From: Neckera pumila
Lineage: Eukaryota; Streptophyta; Bryopsida; Hypnales; Neckeraceae
Direction of reading: 5' to 3'
Assembly (NCBI GenBank): GCA_963969595.1
Contig: OZ018409.1
Coordinates: forward strand, 40,561,282 to 40,625,281
Length of the DNA stretch: 64,000 nucleotides
Part shown: positions 10,723 to 23,997 of the stretch, one piece after another
Layout of the letters: each line of letters opens with the position of its first letter
How positions within the stretch are numbered: position 1 is the stretch's first letter
Notes under the pieces: model-generated
Database searches by the model: none
What the model was told of the DNA's origin: nothing
Seen by the model: the letters and a program-made list of their open reading frames with translations, nothing else
Translations under genes and position numbers: made by a program

Positions 10723-13592
10723 ATGTCGAAAGTGTGGAGAGCAGCTCGGGCTGCTTATTTGCAGCGGTCAGTTCAATTATCTCATGTGTTGCTTTTCATA
10801 AATTCGCAGAAGGCTGGCTTGCAATGCATTTAAACTAATCAACATTGTTGATGAGGTTAATCGTAGAGTAGCTGCCAGAAGCTTACTTGCTTGGTAAAGT
10901 GATTTTCAACTGAGTCTCAAGTGCGGGTTTTGCTAGTCTCTACATCTCAATAGGATACCTTCCTTAGGTTTGATTGTGGCAGCCACCCTTATGTAGCCCT
11001 GTACAAAGTCCTAAACCTCTTGACGCTCAAATCCTTTTGAACTTTTACATATCTTTGTACAAAATACGTTAACTTAACTCAGTTTCTGCAAATTGATTAT
11101 AAAGGAACTTCGTCTTTTGAAAATTCAAGCAATACGTTGTGTGAATGAGAAGTTATTTGGACGAAACATTTACCAGACATTCTCTGTTCATCATCCAGAA
11201 TATGGACACCAGAGCGCTTTGCGGTTAATCTTAGCTTAATAAACAATATTGTAATGCCATGATGTTAACTCAATGTTAGTGGGATGTCTGTCTCATTGGC
11301 ATCAACTTGACATTAAATTGGAAACTATTATATAATCAATTAATAACATCAACTTGACAGTGATCTCTCATTTTTTCATATTATCTGTTGTCATATTAGA
11401 TCATCACTAACTTACCATTGATAGCATTGCTAACTCTGGGAAATCTTTTGTCGTGTACGGTAGTGTAGAAGTTCAATCGTGCTTTTCAGTATATCTGAAT
11501 ATTCAGAAGGTCATCATTCTTCGTCGTTATTATATGTAGCAGTTTTGCTCTCGCATTATCTCATTCTCAGCTGACCGTATAGAACATTCATGAAATGAAG
11601 TTATTTTTACGTCTCTGCAGAGCCGGGCGAAGCTCTGGACAAAGAGTTATTAGTGGAGAGTATCCACAAAGAGTGCCGAATTCCTCACTATCAGCGGCGA
11701 GTAGGCTTGGAAGGGCTACATCCAAGCACGCTAGACTTGGTTATAACTTGTGGGAACCAGAAAATCGTGGCCTCCGGTCTTTCTCCACACAAATTGAGTC
11801 CGATGCGACGGTAGAGGAAGGAAAAACAGAAGAAGCATTCATTTCTGACAACGAGGCGGATGACAATACAGACGAACTTGATATTGGTCAGACTGTGGAA
11901 GGTGTGCTGCAGGGTCCCGGTCCTGGAAATGCAGCATGGGATCAGGAGAGGGTCAAAAGTCAGCAAGCTTTGTGGAAGAAAATAGAGGATATGAAACTGG
12001 GGCCCCAGAAGTCGGTTATTCCTAAGATTAAGGAGTGGCTCCACGAGGGATACACTCTTGATAAGCGAGTCCTTGTTACTCTGCTGATTCGTCTTCGGCG
12101 TCGAAATCGGTACAAACAAGCTTTGGAGGTGATTATCTTGTTTGACTTGTGGTTAGCGTATGTGCTTGATTTTGTTTTGCTTCAGGGCCGGATGCTTCGT
12201 CATGCTTTTGGCCTCTTGGAAGTCTCAGGTAGGTATGCATTTTCAATGTCCTTGGTTTTGTGAATGCTTAGCCTTGTCTCATGGTTGCATCTTCACCTAC
12301 AGATATCCGATTGGATGTCACAAGAGGATGGTATTATGTGGGAGTTGGCAGACAGCATCGTCCGAATTGATCTCAAGGCTAAAATGAAAAAGTTTACGGA
12401 GGCAGAGCAATTGCTGGAAAATATGCCCCCGGAGTTTAAGACAGAGCTTGCTTATCATACTCTTTTGAAGAATTACGCGGATCATCAAATGGCCCAGAAA
12501 GCTGAGGCTTTGTTGGAGAAGCTCAAGAGCACAGGGCTCCTTACCCTCCCATTTTCTTTCAATCAGATGATGCTCCTCTACAAAAGGAAGGGAATGGTGA
12601 ACAAACTACCAGAAATAGTTGAGGATATGAAAGCTGCGGGAATTCCGAAGGATGTGTACACCTACAATATTTTGATGGATATGAAATCTAGGAGTGGTGA
12701 CATTGAGGGCATGGAGAAAATATTTGAGGAATTAAACGCTGACGAGAATGTGAAGGCAGATGCAGCGACGTATGGTACCCTGGCTACTGCCTGTGTTCAT
12801 GCTGGACAAGTAGATAAAGCGAAGGTTTTTCTGAAGGAGATGGAACAAGGGGAAGTGTTTAGAAATCGCTCTGCATATGATATTCTTCTTTCGCAGTATG
12901 GTGCTGTTGGTGATGTGGAGGCGGTTGAACGGGTTTGGGAGATAATAAAGGCTGGACCGGTTATTTCAAACAGAAGTTACATTACGGTAATAGAGGCATT
13001 TGGGAAGATGGGTATGGTAGAGAAGGCGGAGGAGTTGTATGAGGTTATGAGCAAGTCGAAGGGGTTGATTCTTAGCCGTCAGTTCAATGCTCTACTGAGT
13101 GCATATACGAGACAGGGATTGATGGACAAAGCCGAGCAGCTTATGGAAGACATGGAGAAACTGCATCGAAAGAAGAACTCCATCACGTATCACCACCTAA
13201 TAACAGGGTACTTGAAGACGGATCAGCTTGACAAGGCCGTCGCAGCAATGAAAGAGGCCCAGCTCGACCCTAAACAGGGTCGGAGCAAGCCATGGTTTGA
13301 AACTTTGGTGGCTGTTCTGGATGCATTTGCAGAGAGGGGGGACGTGGTCAATGCTGAGAAACAATTCCAAGTTTTAAAGAGAGCCTATTCAAGACCGAAG
13401 ATTGAGGTTTATAACGTACTCCTGAAGGCATACATTAACAGCCGTGTGCCAGCTCTTGGATTTTTGCAACGCATTTCTTCTGACAAACTCGATCCTAATG
13501 AAGACACGCTAAATTTATTACGGCAACAACTGGGACTCCGAGAGGAGTCTCCAGTCGCTGAGACATTAGATCAACCTCAAGTTGCCGTTTGA
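10723..13592 (+). CDS. P-class pentatricopeptide repeat protein, organelle-targeted
   Basis: Preferred model has three exons: 10723-10766, 11621-12128 and 12303-13592 (613 aa). The second junction is secure: CAAGCTTTGGAG joins ATATCCGATTGG to give ALE-ISDWM, matching the conserved AL.(I/V)S(E/D)W entry of this PPR subfamily (Arabidopsis At1g80270/PPR596 type). The first junction (CAGCG|GTCAGT to TCTCTGCAG|A, phase 2) gives MSKVWRAARAAYLQR-AGRSS. The simpler alternative is a start at 11595 (607 aa). The N-terminus is Arg/Ser-rich with RSFST, typical of a mitochondrial presequence. About nine 35-residue degenerate repeats follow (for example VYTYNILMDMKSRSGDIEGM), with no E or DYW domain. Such proteins bind organelle RNA and affect stability, splicing or translation; the target is unknown. 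The 174 bp intron at 12129-12302 is clear. Confidence 0.88.
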
Positions 13593-16538
13593 CTCTAGTA
13601 CTCGTAATATCTTGTACCCTGCCTTAGCGGTTCTGCGTCTGCGAACATGAGCTTATGAGCTTTGAAAGGCATGATACGTGCTTACTTCATGGCCAACCGA
13701 GTTTTCTGGAGACGTGATGGTTTTAGTTGCATGAAAGATATTCCTGCCTTGTCCTTGAGCAACACCTGCTGTTGAGGCTGCTCACTTGTCAGGTATGCAG
13801 AGAAAGGTCATTTGAAATTTTGCATTTGGCTATGGTCCTATGGTTTACTAAGCTGTACCGACAGGCAAGCGTATTATGTGAGGCCTTGGAAACGTTGCCT
13901 GAGGATGGTGAAAGGTCCAACTTCTCATTGCCTAGTCTGGGGTAATAGGACGACTAGGTTTTGCCCAGCTAGGATTCATGAGAATCTTAAAGAGAGTATA
14001 AGGGTGATTGTCTTTCGCGCCTGTTTTTCTTTGAATTAAAACCTTCAATACAGATACTGGATCCCCCTTTCTCAAAGAGTACTATATTTTCAAGTTTTAT
14101 TAGTCCTCTACAGCTACCATTTTTGAAGTCTTTTACTGCTTTTTTGTTTCATTGCATCTCAATGTGTATGACACATGCATTTCGGATGGAGTATTGGTTT
14201 CTTGACGTATTTTATCGTCACTGATTGCAACTGCTGTTGGTGAAATTGTAGTCCCAGGAACAGACATTTTGATCAATTTCAGTATATTGCTGCTTTGTCT
14301 CATTATGGTTTGTAACTGCTAGGACCTTACGCTTTATTATTTTTTGTACTTCAAGCTATTTCGTGGCTTCTAACGCATGGTGAAACATTTTGCCGTTCTA
14401 GCCTTCTTATTAAGTTGGCTGTTCAGAGGCTTTCACAACCATATTCAGTTGGGTTGATGTAACTGATTGCATCTTGCCACAGGGAGCTGTTTCCTTTTCT
14501 ATGAATGTGCGTTTGCAGTTTATATTTTCTTGGCACTATCATAAAGTTTCATAAAGTTCCCCCTTTGCCACATCAGGTGACAAGCTAAACTGTTAGCTTC
14601 TACAATATCAAGTGGCAAGTTCTGAACAGTAGTGAGAAAATGAGACGGTTTAACTACATCTAGTTTTATATTTTCGACAGATCCACTTTTGAAATAATTT
14701 ATTAATACAAATGACAACCTAACCGCCACCCTTCAACACAGTTTTTCTGACGCGAAACTTAAGCTTACTTGTCCAAATTGGCTGCTGTAGGTTTACCTGC
14801 TTCAAGAACTAACTACAGTAGAGTAAGTACTCTGTGTTTCTGTTGGATTGATCATGGATGGCAGAGTGTGAATGAATGTCACTCACGACGCATGCTCACA
14901 CAGTGCTGCGGGAATTATTTAATGAGCGAGGAGAATTCAATATAGGCGCATGCCATTAAGTGTTAGGCCAGTGACCAAGTATGTTTCATCAATGTAAATA
15001 ATTATCGTTATTTCTTGAGTTCAGAAGTCATTTACCACTGATCAGTCTGTCAAAATTGCAGTCCACGTCAGGTGTCAATACTGCAGTTCATTGCTTATCC
15101 TCCCGCCAGGTTGAAGTCAGCAACCAACATAACATAATGTAAGCTTAGAGTAGAATAAGTTGATATGAGACTATTCGTCTTCCAATCAACTAAATGCTGC
15201 TCCGAATTTGCCAAAGTTGCAGGTCAGTGTGAATGAATATTAACTCCCAAAGCAGCGTTCACAAAACTGGCTAGAATGCGCTCCATTACTATTTTAAATT
15301 TTCAGTAGCTAAATGTACATTGTAGAAAATCCTCAAAAAAATTAGATTCTAGTCAAGACTACAACAACCAATAAAATTTGACAGCCAATTTGTTACTTCC
15401 TCAACATTGGAATTAGCATAGATCTATTTAGTCAGTTTTGGGTTATGGTACTCCCAATCATTCTTTACAACTTGCAAAATCCTCCCTTTCTATATTTTTT
15501 TAATGCCACACACTCTCAAGGTAACCAGAGTTGATGCCTCTTGGTCTTGAAAGTAGCATATTGCACTAACTTCCATAAACTAGTTCTGGGATCACTGCTC
15601 CCAAGTGGTGAGCTTGTACGAAGCCAGCGTAATCCCGTGCAAGAGATGCACGGAGAGCAAGGGCTACCCACATGTAGGCAGTGAAGCCAGAGAATGACCT
15701 CAGACCCACTTCCAGCTAGCTAAGTTTACTGTATGTCGCCGTCGCAGGCTGTTGCAGCTCTTGTCTTTCTGTCAGTCTAGCCTTCGATCAGAGGACTGCA
15801 ACCCTTCAACGGCAACAGGGCTTGGTCCTTGGCCGCCTGTCAATGCACCTCTGACACTCCCTATCAACAAGCAGCTCGCTGAGGAACTTCAGTCCCCTGG
15901 CTAGCTGCCAGGAACGACACCCTGCCACCCTGGCCCATCACAAGACTAATTAACTTACATCAACTGATCAAAGCTTAAAGCCTTCATCATGATCATGTGC
16001 ACCAGAAATCAGTGCCAGTACGACTAAATCAGCTCCAGGACGGACGAGTAGGCCAGCTTAGTAGCGAGCCCGAGGCAAACCGTCTGTACTTCCGAGTAAT
16101 GGCCCTGCAGTACGTAATGCAATGGCTTGCTAGCTTCCGGATGTGCGGCAGTTGCGAATTACTGTAGTTCCGCACAACTTGGACTGGTCCTTGAGAACAA
16201 GAGGTCGATCCGAGCTCGACACACACAGCGTCACGGAACGGGCCTGGCGCGTGTGCATGTAAGTGGGGTCGCAACGTCGCAACTGTAGTGGACACTGTGA
16301 ACAATGGGGCTTTTCAGGGGTCATTTGCAATGGATTTATTTTATTGCAGTAGAGTAGCTTTGAGAATGTTGCCGTGAGTATTATTAACTTGCGAGACCAG
16401 AGCTGAAGTGAGATTGGTTTGTAGAGCAGGCTAGGCATGGAGTGCCGGAGCCGGGCATGGAAATGACGCTTTGAGTGTTACCAGTTTGGGAGACGAGAGT
16501 TAGATTGATGGTCAGCAGGCTCAGATAGACGTACTCCA
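13593..16538. other. Intergenic region between PPR and pectinesterase genes
   Basis: The first part (to about 14050) is probably the PPR 3' UTR and terminator area. The remainder has short open frames on both strands without family signatures. Base composition rises in GC from about 15600 toward the pectinesterase promoter. No RNA gene, transposon ends or further exons were recognised. Confidence 0.5.
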
Positions 16539-19165
16539 ATGGCAACATCCGTGGGCGCACGAGTGGTGGTGGTGGTGGTGCTCTTGTGTCTTGTAGGGAC
16601 TGTGAAGTCTGTCCACCAGAGCGGGCGCCATAGCCACATGGGGAAGGTGTATGTAGCCCCGAGTGCGACCATAACCCAAGCCTGCGCCGCCACACATTTT
16701 CCAGCTTCCTGTGTGTCAGCGTTAACAGGCGATCCCCGTTCAGCAACTGCCGTGCCACGAGGATTGGTGGCCATCTCCGTAGGAATAGCGCGCAGTTACG
16801 CAGCCGTTTCAGAAGCGGACAGTCAGACTCTCGCCAGCCAAGTTGCCACCGCAGGAAACGGGAACCTGACTTCCATCAGCAACATGTGCAGCGAAGTCAC
16901 GGATATGGCTTCGTTCCATCTTTATAACTCGCAGAACGCCGTGAACGGGCCGCTGCTCAACGATGTGCAGGCGTGGCTCAGTGGCGCCCTGACGTTCATC
17001 ACGGATTGTAACGCTGCACTGTCGCAAGTGGCGACTGCGCTGCCGTTTGTGATGCAGATGAAGGGACGGTTGGATACGGGACAGGAGATGGTTAGTAATG
17101 CGCTCGCCATGACTGATGCGTTTGTGAACTATGGTGATAATACTGCGCTATGGCGGCCACCTCCGCTTAATAAAGATGTCATGCTCGAGCATACGACGAA
17201 GTTTGCACATGAGCTTCACTCTGGCGCCGTGCCCAAGTGGCTCAAGGACAGAGACCATAAGTTTCTGAATGGCCATCTGGATGTGGCGCCCTCGGCCACG
17301 GTGGATTTGGCGACGCCGTATTCGAGCATTCAACAGGCCGTAGATCTGAGTCCGAACTGGAGTGGACAGAGGTAAACTCTTGCCGAAAGAATTGAACTTG
17401 GAAATATTGTTGGTTGCACTGGCCTTGCTACTGAGGTAGAGGATAGTCATTCCGTCACTTTACGCGTTTCTTCAAGAAATATGTAGGAGTGTGCTTTCAT
17501 TGAGAGATCACGCAATAGAGATCACTGGAGAGATCACTGCGGGTACTTCAAGAGCAAACTCTCGTGAGATCGAATTATTTTCTCCTTGGATGATTCTTGT
17601 GCGGTAAATTCAGTTGGGAGGTTCGGTTGTAGAGCGCTATTGAAAGAACAGCAGAGGGACAGTAGTTAAACCCTGATTTGCATTCAAAGAGGAGTTGTCA
17701 GTGACGAATTCCGCCGAGTTATGCTTACACCCAATCTTGCTAATTGAAAGGCCAAGTGAGTTGTATTGGAAGAGATGAGTTGCTGTTGAAACAAGGGTCA
17801 GTTTGGAGACAGGGTCAGGTCCCTGGTGGGTTTAGTACTCTCTACCTTTGTGCAAGGCTAATACGATCTTAGTGGCACTTCATACTGGATTTGGTAAACG
17901 AAATTAATTCATTTATGGAGCGTAACAAATTAAACTATAGACTCAGCTCGTTTTGAATGTCTTGTGTTTTGAGGGGTGTGTGTAGATACGTGATTTACAT
18001 CAAGGCAGGCGTCTACAACCAAGTGGTGAGAGTACCGAAGCAGAAAATGAATCTCATGTTCGTAGGCGACGGAACTGACAAGACGATCATCACAGGTAGC
18101 ATGAGCGACTCCCAAGCGGGCATGATCACGTGGGCAACAGCTACTGTTGGTTCGTCCCATCACGTACCTCTCATTCAGTTATATCTCAAAGTGAATGCTG
18201 CAAAGTGCACTAGAATTCTAAGCTTGGCTCTTTCTTTACTTCGCCAGAAACCTGAGACTTGAGCATTTTTTGTGGCATTTGGTTGCAGCTGTGAGTGGGC
18301 AAGGCTTCATAGCCCGAGGGATAACTTTCCGGAACACGGCCGGTCCTTCTGGACGCCAAGCAGTGGCGTTGAGAGTAAACGGCGACCAGGCCGCTTTCCA
18401 AAACTGTGCAATTGATGGATTCCAGGACTCTCTGTATGCACATTCGTTCCGGCAATTCTACAAAGACATGTGGATTACCGGCACGGTGGACTTCATTTTC
18501 GGAAACTCCGCGGCCATCTTTCAAAACTCCCAGTTGGTAGTGCGTGTGGGAGCTCCGGGCGCCACCACCAGTACACTGACTGCCCAGGTGACGCCCAATC
18601 CCTTCCTGGCTTCTGTATCGTTTAAAGATTAGTCAAAACTTCGTTGCAAGTATTTATAAATTATCGCAGTAAGTTTGTATCGTTGAATACCAGTCAAATA
18701 TTTGTTGCAAATACTTCATTTATGACAGTAAATTCTGCACCGCTGAACAATCGAGTTTCCTGTTTGCAGGGGAGAACAGATGCAGGGCAAACTACAGGCC
18801 TGGTCTTCCAGGACTGTTCTATTATCGGCACCCCGGAATACCTCGCCCTCTTTCAATCCAATCGACAAGGGCACCAGGCCTTCCTGGGCCGACCTTGGAA
18901 AACCTTCTCTCGCACCATTTTCATCCGAACTTACATCGACCAGATCATCGACCCCTCCGGCTGGCTGCCATGGAGCGGCAACTTCGCCCTGACCACGCTC
19001 TTCGCTGCCGAGTACGGCACGTATGGTCCCGGCGCTGCTAACTTGAACAGCCGCGTCACTTGGTCAAGTCAGCTCTCCACTCCTCAAGCGCAAGCGTTCT
19101 CTGTCAGCAGCTTCATTCAAGGCCCCAACTGGCTGCCCTCCACTGGAATCCCATTCTCCCCTTGA
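16539..19165 (+). CDS. Pectinesterase with N-terminal PMEI domain (secreted, type I)
   Basis: Four exons: 16539-17371, 17986-18149, 18289-18587 and 18770-19165, 563 aa. Junctions rebuild conserved family motifs (SGQR-YVIYIKAG, TATV-AVSGQGF, TLTAQ-GRTD). Residues 1-25 form a signal peptide (VVVVVVLLCLVGTVKS). Residues about 45-200 are a pectin methylesterase inhibitor domain with spaced cysteines. From about 250 on is the catalytic beta-helix (Pfam PF01095): GITFRNTAGP, QAVALR, FQDSLYAHS, GTVDFIFGN and LGRPWK carry the substrate Gln, the two catalytic Asp and the Arg/Trp of the active site. It removes methyl esters from cell-wall homogalacturonan, changing wall stiffness; the N-terminal domain is normally removed before or during secretion. 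Length is normal for PMEI-PMEs. Nothing looks broken. The first intron is 614 bp. Confidence 0.95.
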
Positions 19166-21395
19166 CCCCATTTCAATTTCAGTGCAACTGAGATTGAGAA
19201 AGATGAACCTGGCTTACGGTATAATAGATTGATCTCTGAAGTTGGATCAAATTCGTTAGTGAAGGTCATTCAGTCCAGCTTCTGGCTTTGAAGAAACTGC
19301 AGAATTTTCAACCTGTTTGAATTGGGTGAATTTCATTTCAGAGGAGGTTAAGCTTCGGGGTAAAGATGACTGACATCGATCATCTGTGAGCTCTTCATAT
19401 TCAAGACTCTTCTCTTCATTGGCCCCTGTACCACTACAATTGTGATCCCAGGAAAAAAGATAAATTCTTTTCGCCTTAGCAGGTTTGCTGATTGGTATTC
19501 AACTATAAGCTAGCTGAGGGACATTAGAGATGTAGGAATATTCATTGTATACGAGTTGCATAGTGAGTGAACTATTCTTCCAATTTTTACATCGACTCTT
19601 TAGGCTCTGTTTCATTTCAGTTATTATCTGCATGTTTAGGGAACTGGAGAGTGCCGAGTCCTGATTCTCGTTGTTTTAAAATATGACATGTTTACAACAG
19701 TTTCTGGACTATCTGGGACCTTCACCAGCTTTATTGCATGAAAGTCATCTCCGTGTATGCAAGTTATCTACTGGTAGAGCAACTGTTGCAACAACACACT
19801 CCTTGCATAAGAAATATATAGTACCGATATTTCTTTAGTCTCCATGAATTGGAGTTCTAGAGTGGTCGATATTGCGCATCTCTTGTAATTTTGAAAAGGT
19901 TAAAGAGTAGTCTGAGGATCGGATCTAAACTTAAAGAGTGCTTCCAAATTTGGATGGAAATGGGTAAGGATGAATATATGACCGTCTAAATGGATGAAAT
20001 TTTGACAGGGGCCATGAATGCACTTAATTAATTCTTCAGTGAATCACAATATGATTCTGGGTACTAAGTTGTGAAGGAACCATTTTTTCATGGTCTTGTT
20101 CACACTCCTAAGTTCCTATCCCCTTGCCTATATTTGCCCGGAGTGATTTATTGTAAGAACCATTCAACCAAATTAATATTCTCAAGAATTCAATTATGAT
20201 TTGAAGCATGCGAAATCAAGAAAGGTGAAGGGGCATTGTTGCGTCTACTTTCTTTTAATGAAAGATCACATGAAAGAACTCATGGTTTCACTTAATCGGT
20301 CGTTGATGATTTATATCAACATTTTGGATGCCTTTCTTCACCCAAACTATGCCTTCAATGAATGATTTTATTGATTCATAAACCGGTGTGTTGATAACAT
20401 ACATGCAAATCGACTAATAGAATGAAAAGAATCCATTCGCTTCTTGGTCACGTACTCAAGAGTCAAGTTACTGAGATCAAGTTATTGTTGTCTAATAGTC
20501 TACCGATGGTGTTTGTAATCAAATCCAAATCACATTGAGCATAATCTGCTGACAAGGTGAAGCTGTTACGGGAGTTGTCAAAAAACTTTTTTAAGGCAAT
20601 TACACCTAACATCATCTGCACAAACATTTGATCATCATTCATAATATCAAACAACGTAAAAATTTGTTGGATCTTATTGGGAGTTGCAAGAAAAATTTAG
20701 ATCCTCTTAGCATACATTTTTTGGACACCTTAAAAATGAACTACGAATATTCAAAGAGCAAAAAATGTTTGTACCCGAAACCAACCCTAAGGTCTCATGA
20801 ATAGAGGCAAGAATCTGTAGGGGTCAGTTTTAGAAACTGGTCACGCCTAGGGTGCAATTTCCTTCTTGATGGCTGAGAACCGTATGATCATTACGACAGC
20901 TTGAGCATTCTCATCATGTGAGCTCCCCTTTTCACCAACTGCAATAACTAAAGACCAAAGACGAAGTCCAACTGCAACGATGTCCTGGTTCAGAAGCTTC
21001 AAGAATCTGGTGGCGTACTCCTGACAGTTCAAACATGCCCTCTACCTGAGGTCCTCAAGACAATGCACCTGATGACCGAACTAATGAATGGCATTCTTAT
21101 TACTAAGCGACAGCAGAACATCGATCCATGACTGGTGGAGAACTCATCTGGAGAAAATGCATGATTGTCCCTACAGACAGCTCCACTAGAGTCTCAAACA
21201 TGTACAAGAGGTGCACAGCTCCACTTGGTTCTCCAAACAATTAATTGAAGGAAGAAACGATCAAAACTCTGATATAATCTGTCTCTCCAGTAAAGTTTCA
21301 ATGAATGTGGCACTACATTTGCAATGCTTCAAAAAGAGGATCACTCTCAAAGAAACTTACAATTTGCAAGTTTAGACTAAACTTGGCTGTGTTGC
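19166..21395. other. Intergenic region, convergent gene ends
   Basis: This lies between the pectinesterase stop (+) and the J-domain gene stop (-), so it must hold both 3' UTRs. Short minus-strand frames at 20463-20654 and 20847-21032 have no recognisable family and are probably UTR or chance. The stretch near 20780-20860 (tctcatgaatagaggca...ggtcac) has a loose match near 33225-33290, suggesting a dispersed repeat. Confidence 0.45.
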
Positions 21396-23997
21396 TTACA
21401 GCAGTTCCCGCAATGTACGGTAAGCATCGCCAACACGCTTGAATTTGGCCTCAGCCAAAAGCTGCACAAATGCGTCAGCACATGAGTATCGCCAAGATGA
21501 AACTAACAAGGACAGAAAATCTCACTAAAAACGCCGTGTCCAAAAGTAACTCCACAAGTATACCTTCTGATCACCATCATGTCGATCTGGATGCCATGTG
21601 AGCGCACACTGACGAAACCTGTGCCAAACCCAGTGTCAATTCAAGTGAAACCCTAAAGCCTTTCATTAACCAAAATGGTACTTTCATTATTGGGTAAGCT
21701 CAAGTGACAATATAGATAAAACGAAAGTTGTGGGATAAGGTCCATTTCGAGGGCAATCATGCATCGTTAGTATTTCTTGCCAATCTTGATAGTCTTGCAC
21801 TTGATTCACTATTAATCAAGAATGAATATTACGTATTTATTGTTCAGATTTGTTTCACGTATTCTCAACTTATTTCCTCAGCACAAATTCTTTTTCTCAG
21901 ATTGTAGGAAATAGAAATTAATAAAGATTTTGAATGATGAAATTTCACCTCCAAAAAGGCTTGAAAAAACAACATGTAATTGAAATTTAAGAATTGTGAC
22001 ATTGAAATTGATCAGGGTCTTTGGCATGAATTCTAGGAGGACATACTTCAACAAGTTAACAAAGAGATCTTAAGATTGGATGTACCAAAAAAGTAACAAA
22101 GATTGAGAATTTAGCATTGTTTTAAAGAATAATGCGTTGGGACAGTTTCTGGCCTGCAACAGCCAAAGAACTTTTAAGGGTTACCCCTAAGTTCCCAAAT
22201 GGCCAAAAGTGACAGCTTCCATATCTATAGGAGTTAAAAATAAACCATTTACGAAGGTTCAAGAAGAAAAATAAAATGTACCAATAAAAAGAGGAACCCT
22301 TATCCTACATTTTTTAACAATTATAAATATGCTTTGAAAAAATAATATAATTGACTATTAGCTACGAAAATGGACTTTCCATTTTTGGATTGGGATTTAA
22401 AAAGATGAACTTAAAAAATAGAAAATTCATTATTCATATCCTAGGTAGTAAAAGTGTTCCAACAGACAGAAGAGGTTTATCGAACTCACGCAAGCTTCAG
22501 TTCCTCTAGTGACAAAGGACCTGCAGGTGACAAACCAAGCACTAATCTGTCAGATGGCGAACCAATATTAATACTCTGTGGAGTCCTTGCTTGATGAGGA
22601 GTTTCCCATCTTGAGTTTGCTCCATAATCGCAGTCTGAACCGACACCAAAGCCTCGCCACGTATTGCTCCAAAAATGCCGCCTGTATCTTGCACTCTCGG
22701 ATTCACCATGCCCTCTATCTTCTCCAGTTGCTCCGAAAGTGGGGTCCTCGCTATCTGCTGCTTTCTCACTTCTAGTATAAGACTGTTGCTTCGTATAGTA
22801 GTCATATCTTCCTGAAATTACCATTTGCACCCGAAATCATGTTAGACCAACTACAATAAAATAAACGACAGCAACTGACTGGCATGGGAACGAACTTCTT
22901 GCCTCGGAACTTCTTCTCAAATGCTCGCCATTCGTTTTCAAATCGACGAGAATACCCGGAAGAAGTTGGTGTTTGAAGTTTCTGGGCAGACTCAATCTTC
23001 TGCCTCCTCCGTTCTTGACTCTGAAAGAAAGGATTTTCACTCTAAGCCTCAGATAATTGAGCCTCATCAGATCATCAGAAAGAAGAAGAAAATCGATATG
23101 TTTACGAGTATGTTTTAGCAGAAATTTATGTACCGAGGGTCTATAGATTGATAACACTCTGGAGAACCCCTGGTGAGCACACTCTTAATAGGTACCCTAA
23201 TCCTTCACACGTAGCTTGTAAATTTGCAAATTTGAGAGCAATTTGAGCAAGCGAGGACTCCTCAAGCCAATGAACCATTGGCTTCTTATGTAATTTTGCT
23301 TGATTTGCACTGATTTGGCAGGACTTTGCTCTACATAACTCTTAATCGAAACTGTTGCTATGCCACTACTAATCTACTGTAGAATGTTAGGTTTACGCGA
23401 GAGGGTTTCAAGTAAAACATACCTCCCTGTAACCGTCGGCTTGCATCTCTACAGACCGCCATTGAAGCAAAGCGCGTTTACCAGCTGCACGGTTCTGTCG
23501 CTTCACGTACTGCCTGTGCCGCTATTCAAAGCGGTAATGTACAACCAAGTTGGTTAAACAAATCATCGCATCATTCGAGCAATTAGGTCATGAATTACTG
23601 CAAAGACAACAATGATGAGACGGTGGTACCTTGCGCTGCGCGTCTGCATCCATGTAGCCATACACCGTCTGCAAAATGGTCGCCCATCTCTAGCCCATTC
23701 AGTCAAAGGCCAGCTCCATGACAACACGCCTTTCAAAAACCAATTTTTATCCGAAGCAAACCTAATTTTGCATGCAATTCTTGGAAATGACGACGAATAT
23801 TCAAAGAATCGCCCTTTCAAAACTTGATTGGCAGAGGGGACAATCAAAAGCTTAACCGATTTCCACTTGCTGTCCCACTTCTCCTGACAAGAAGATGATT
23901 CGTGGACCGATGCAACACGGATCCTAATGGACGCCAAGACCGCACTGCAATGACCGCCTACTCCTCCTGCTGGCTTGGCCGCCACCACCCACGCCAT
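21396..23997 (-). CDS. J-domain (DnaJ-like) co-chaperone, type C
   Basis: Six exons, minus strand: 23997-23630, 23513-23423, 23020-22876, 22811-22490, 21618-21564 and 21461-21396; 348 aa. The J domain is at the extreme C-terminus and is assembled from three exons: LSLEELKLA-FRQCALTWHPDRHDGDQK, then LLAEAKFKRVGDAYRTL. The HPD tripeptide needed to stimulate Hsp70 ATPase is intact, followed by the usual helix III (AEAKF..V..AY..L). There is no Gly/Phe region and no zinc finger. A basic, Arg/Gln/Glu-rich middle (RQYVKRQNRAAGKR, EWRAFEKKFRGKKF) precedes it; its function is unknown. The N-terminus may be a targeting sequence. The junction of exons 3 and 4 is least certain: the only frame-compatible donor (tca|gttgct, phase 1) is weak, while the stronger cca|gtcagt four bases upstream would break frame. 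Confidence 0.8.

Noticed and set aside
14520..14729. 69-residue minus-strand frame downstream of the PPR gene
   Set aside because: No family signature, no supporting splice partners; likely chance.
16029..16774. Several overlapping minus-strand frames before and over the pectinesterase start
   Set aside because: They lie in the promoter and antisense to the signal-peptide/PMEI exon, with no recognised domain.
22542..22805. 87-codon minus frame over J-protein exon 4
   Set aside because: It ends before the J domain; the overlapping frame that runs into LSLEELKLA and the HPD exon is the coding one.
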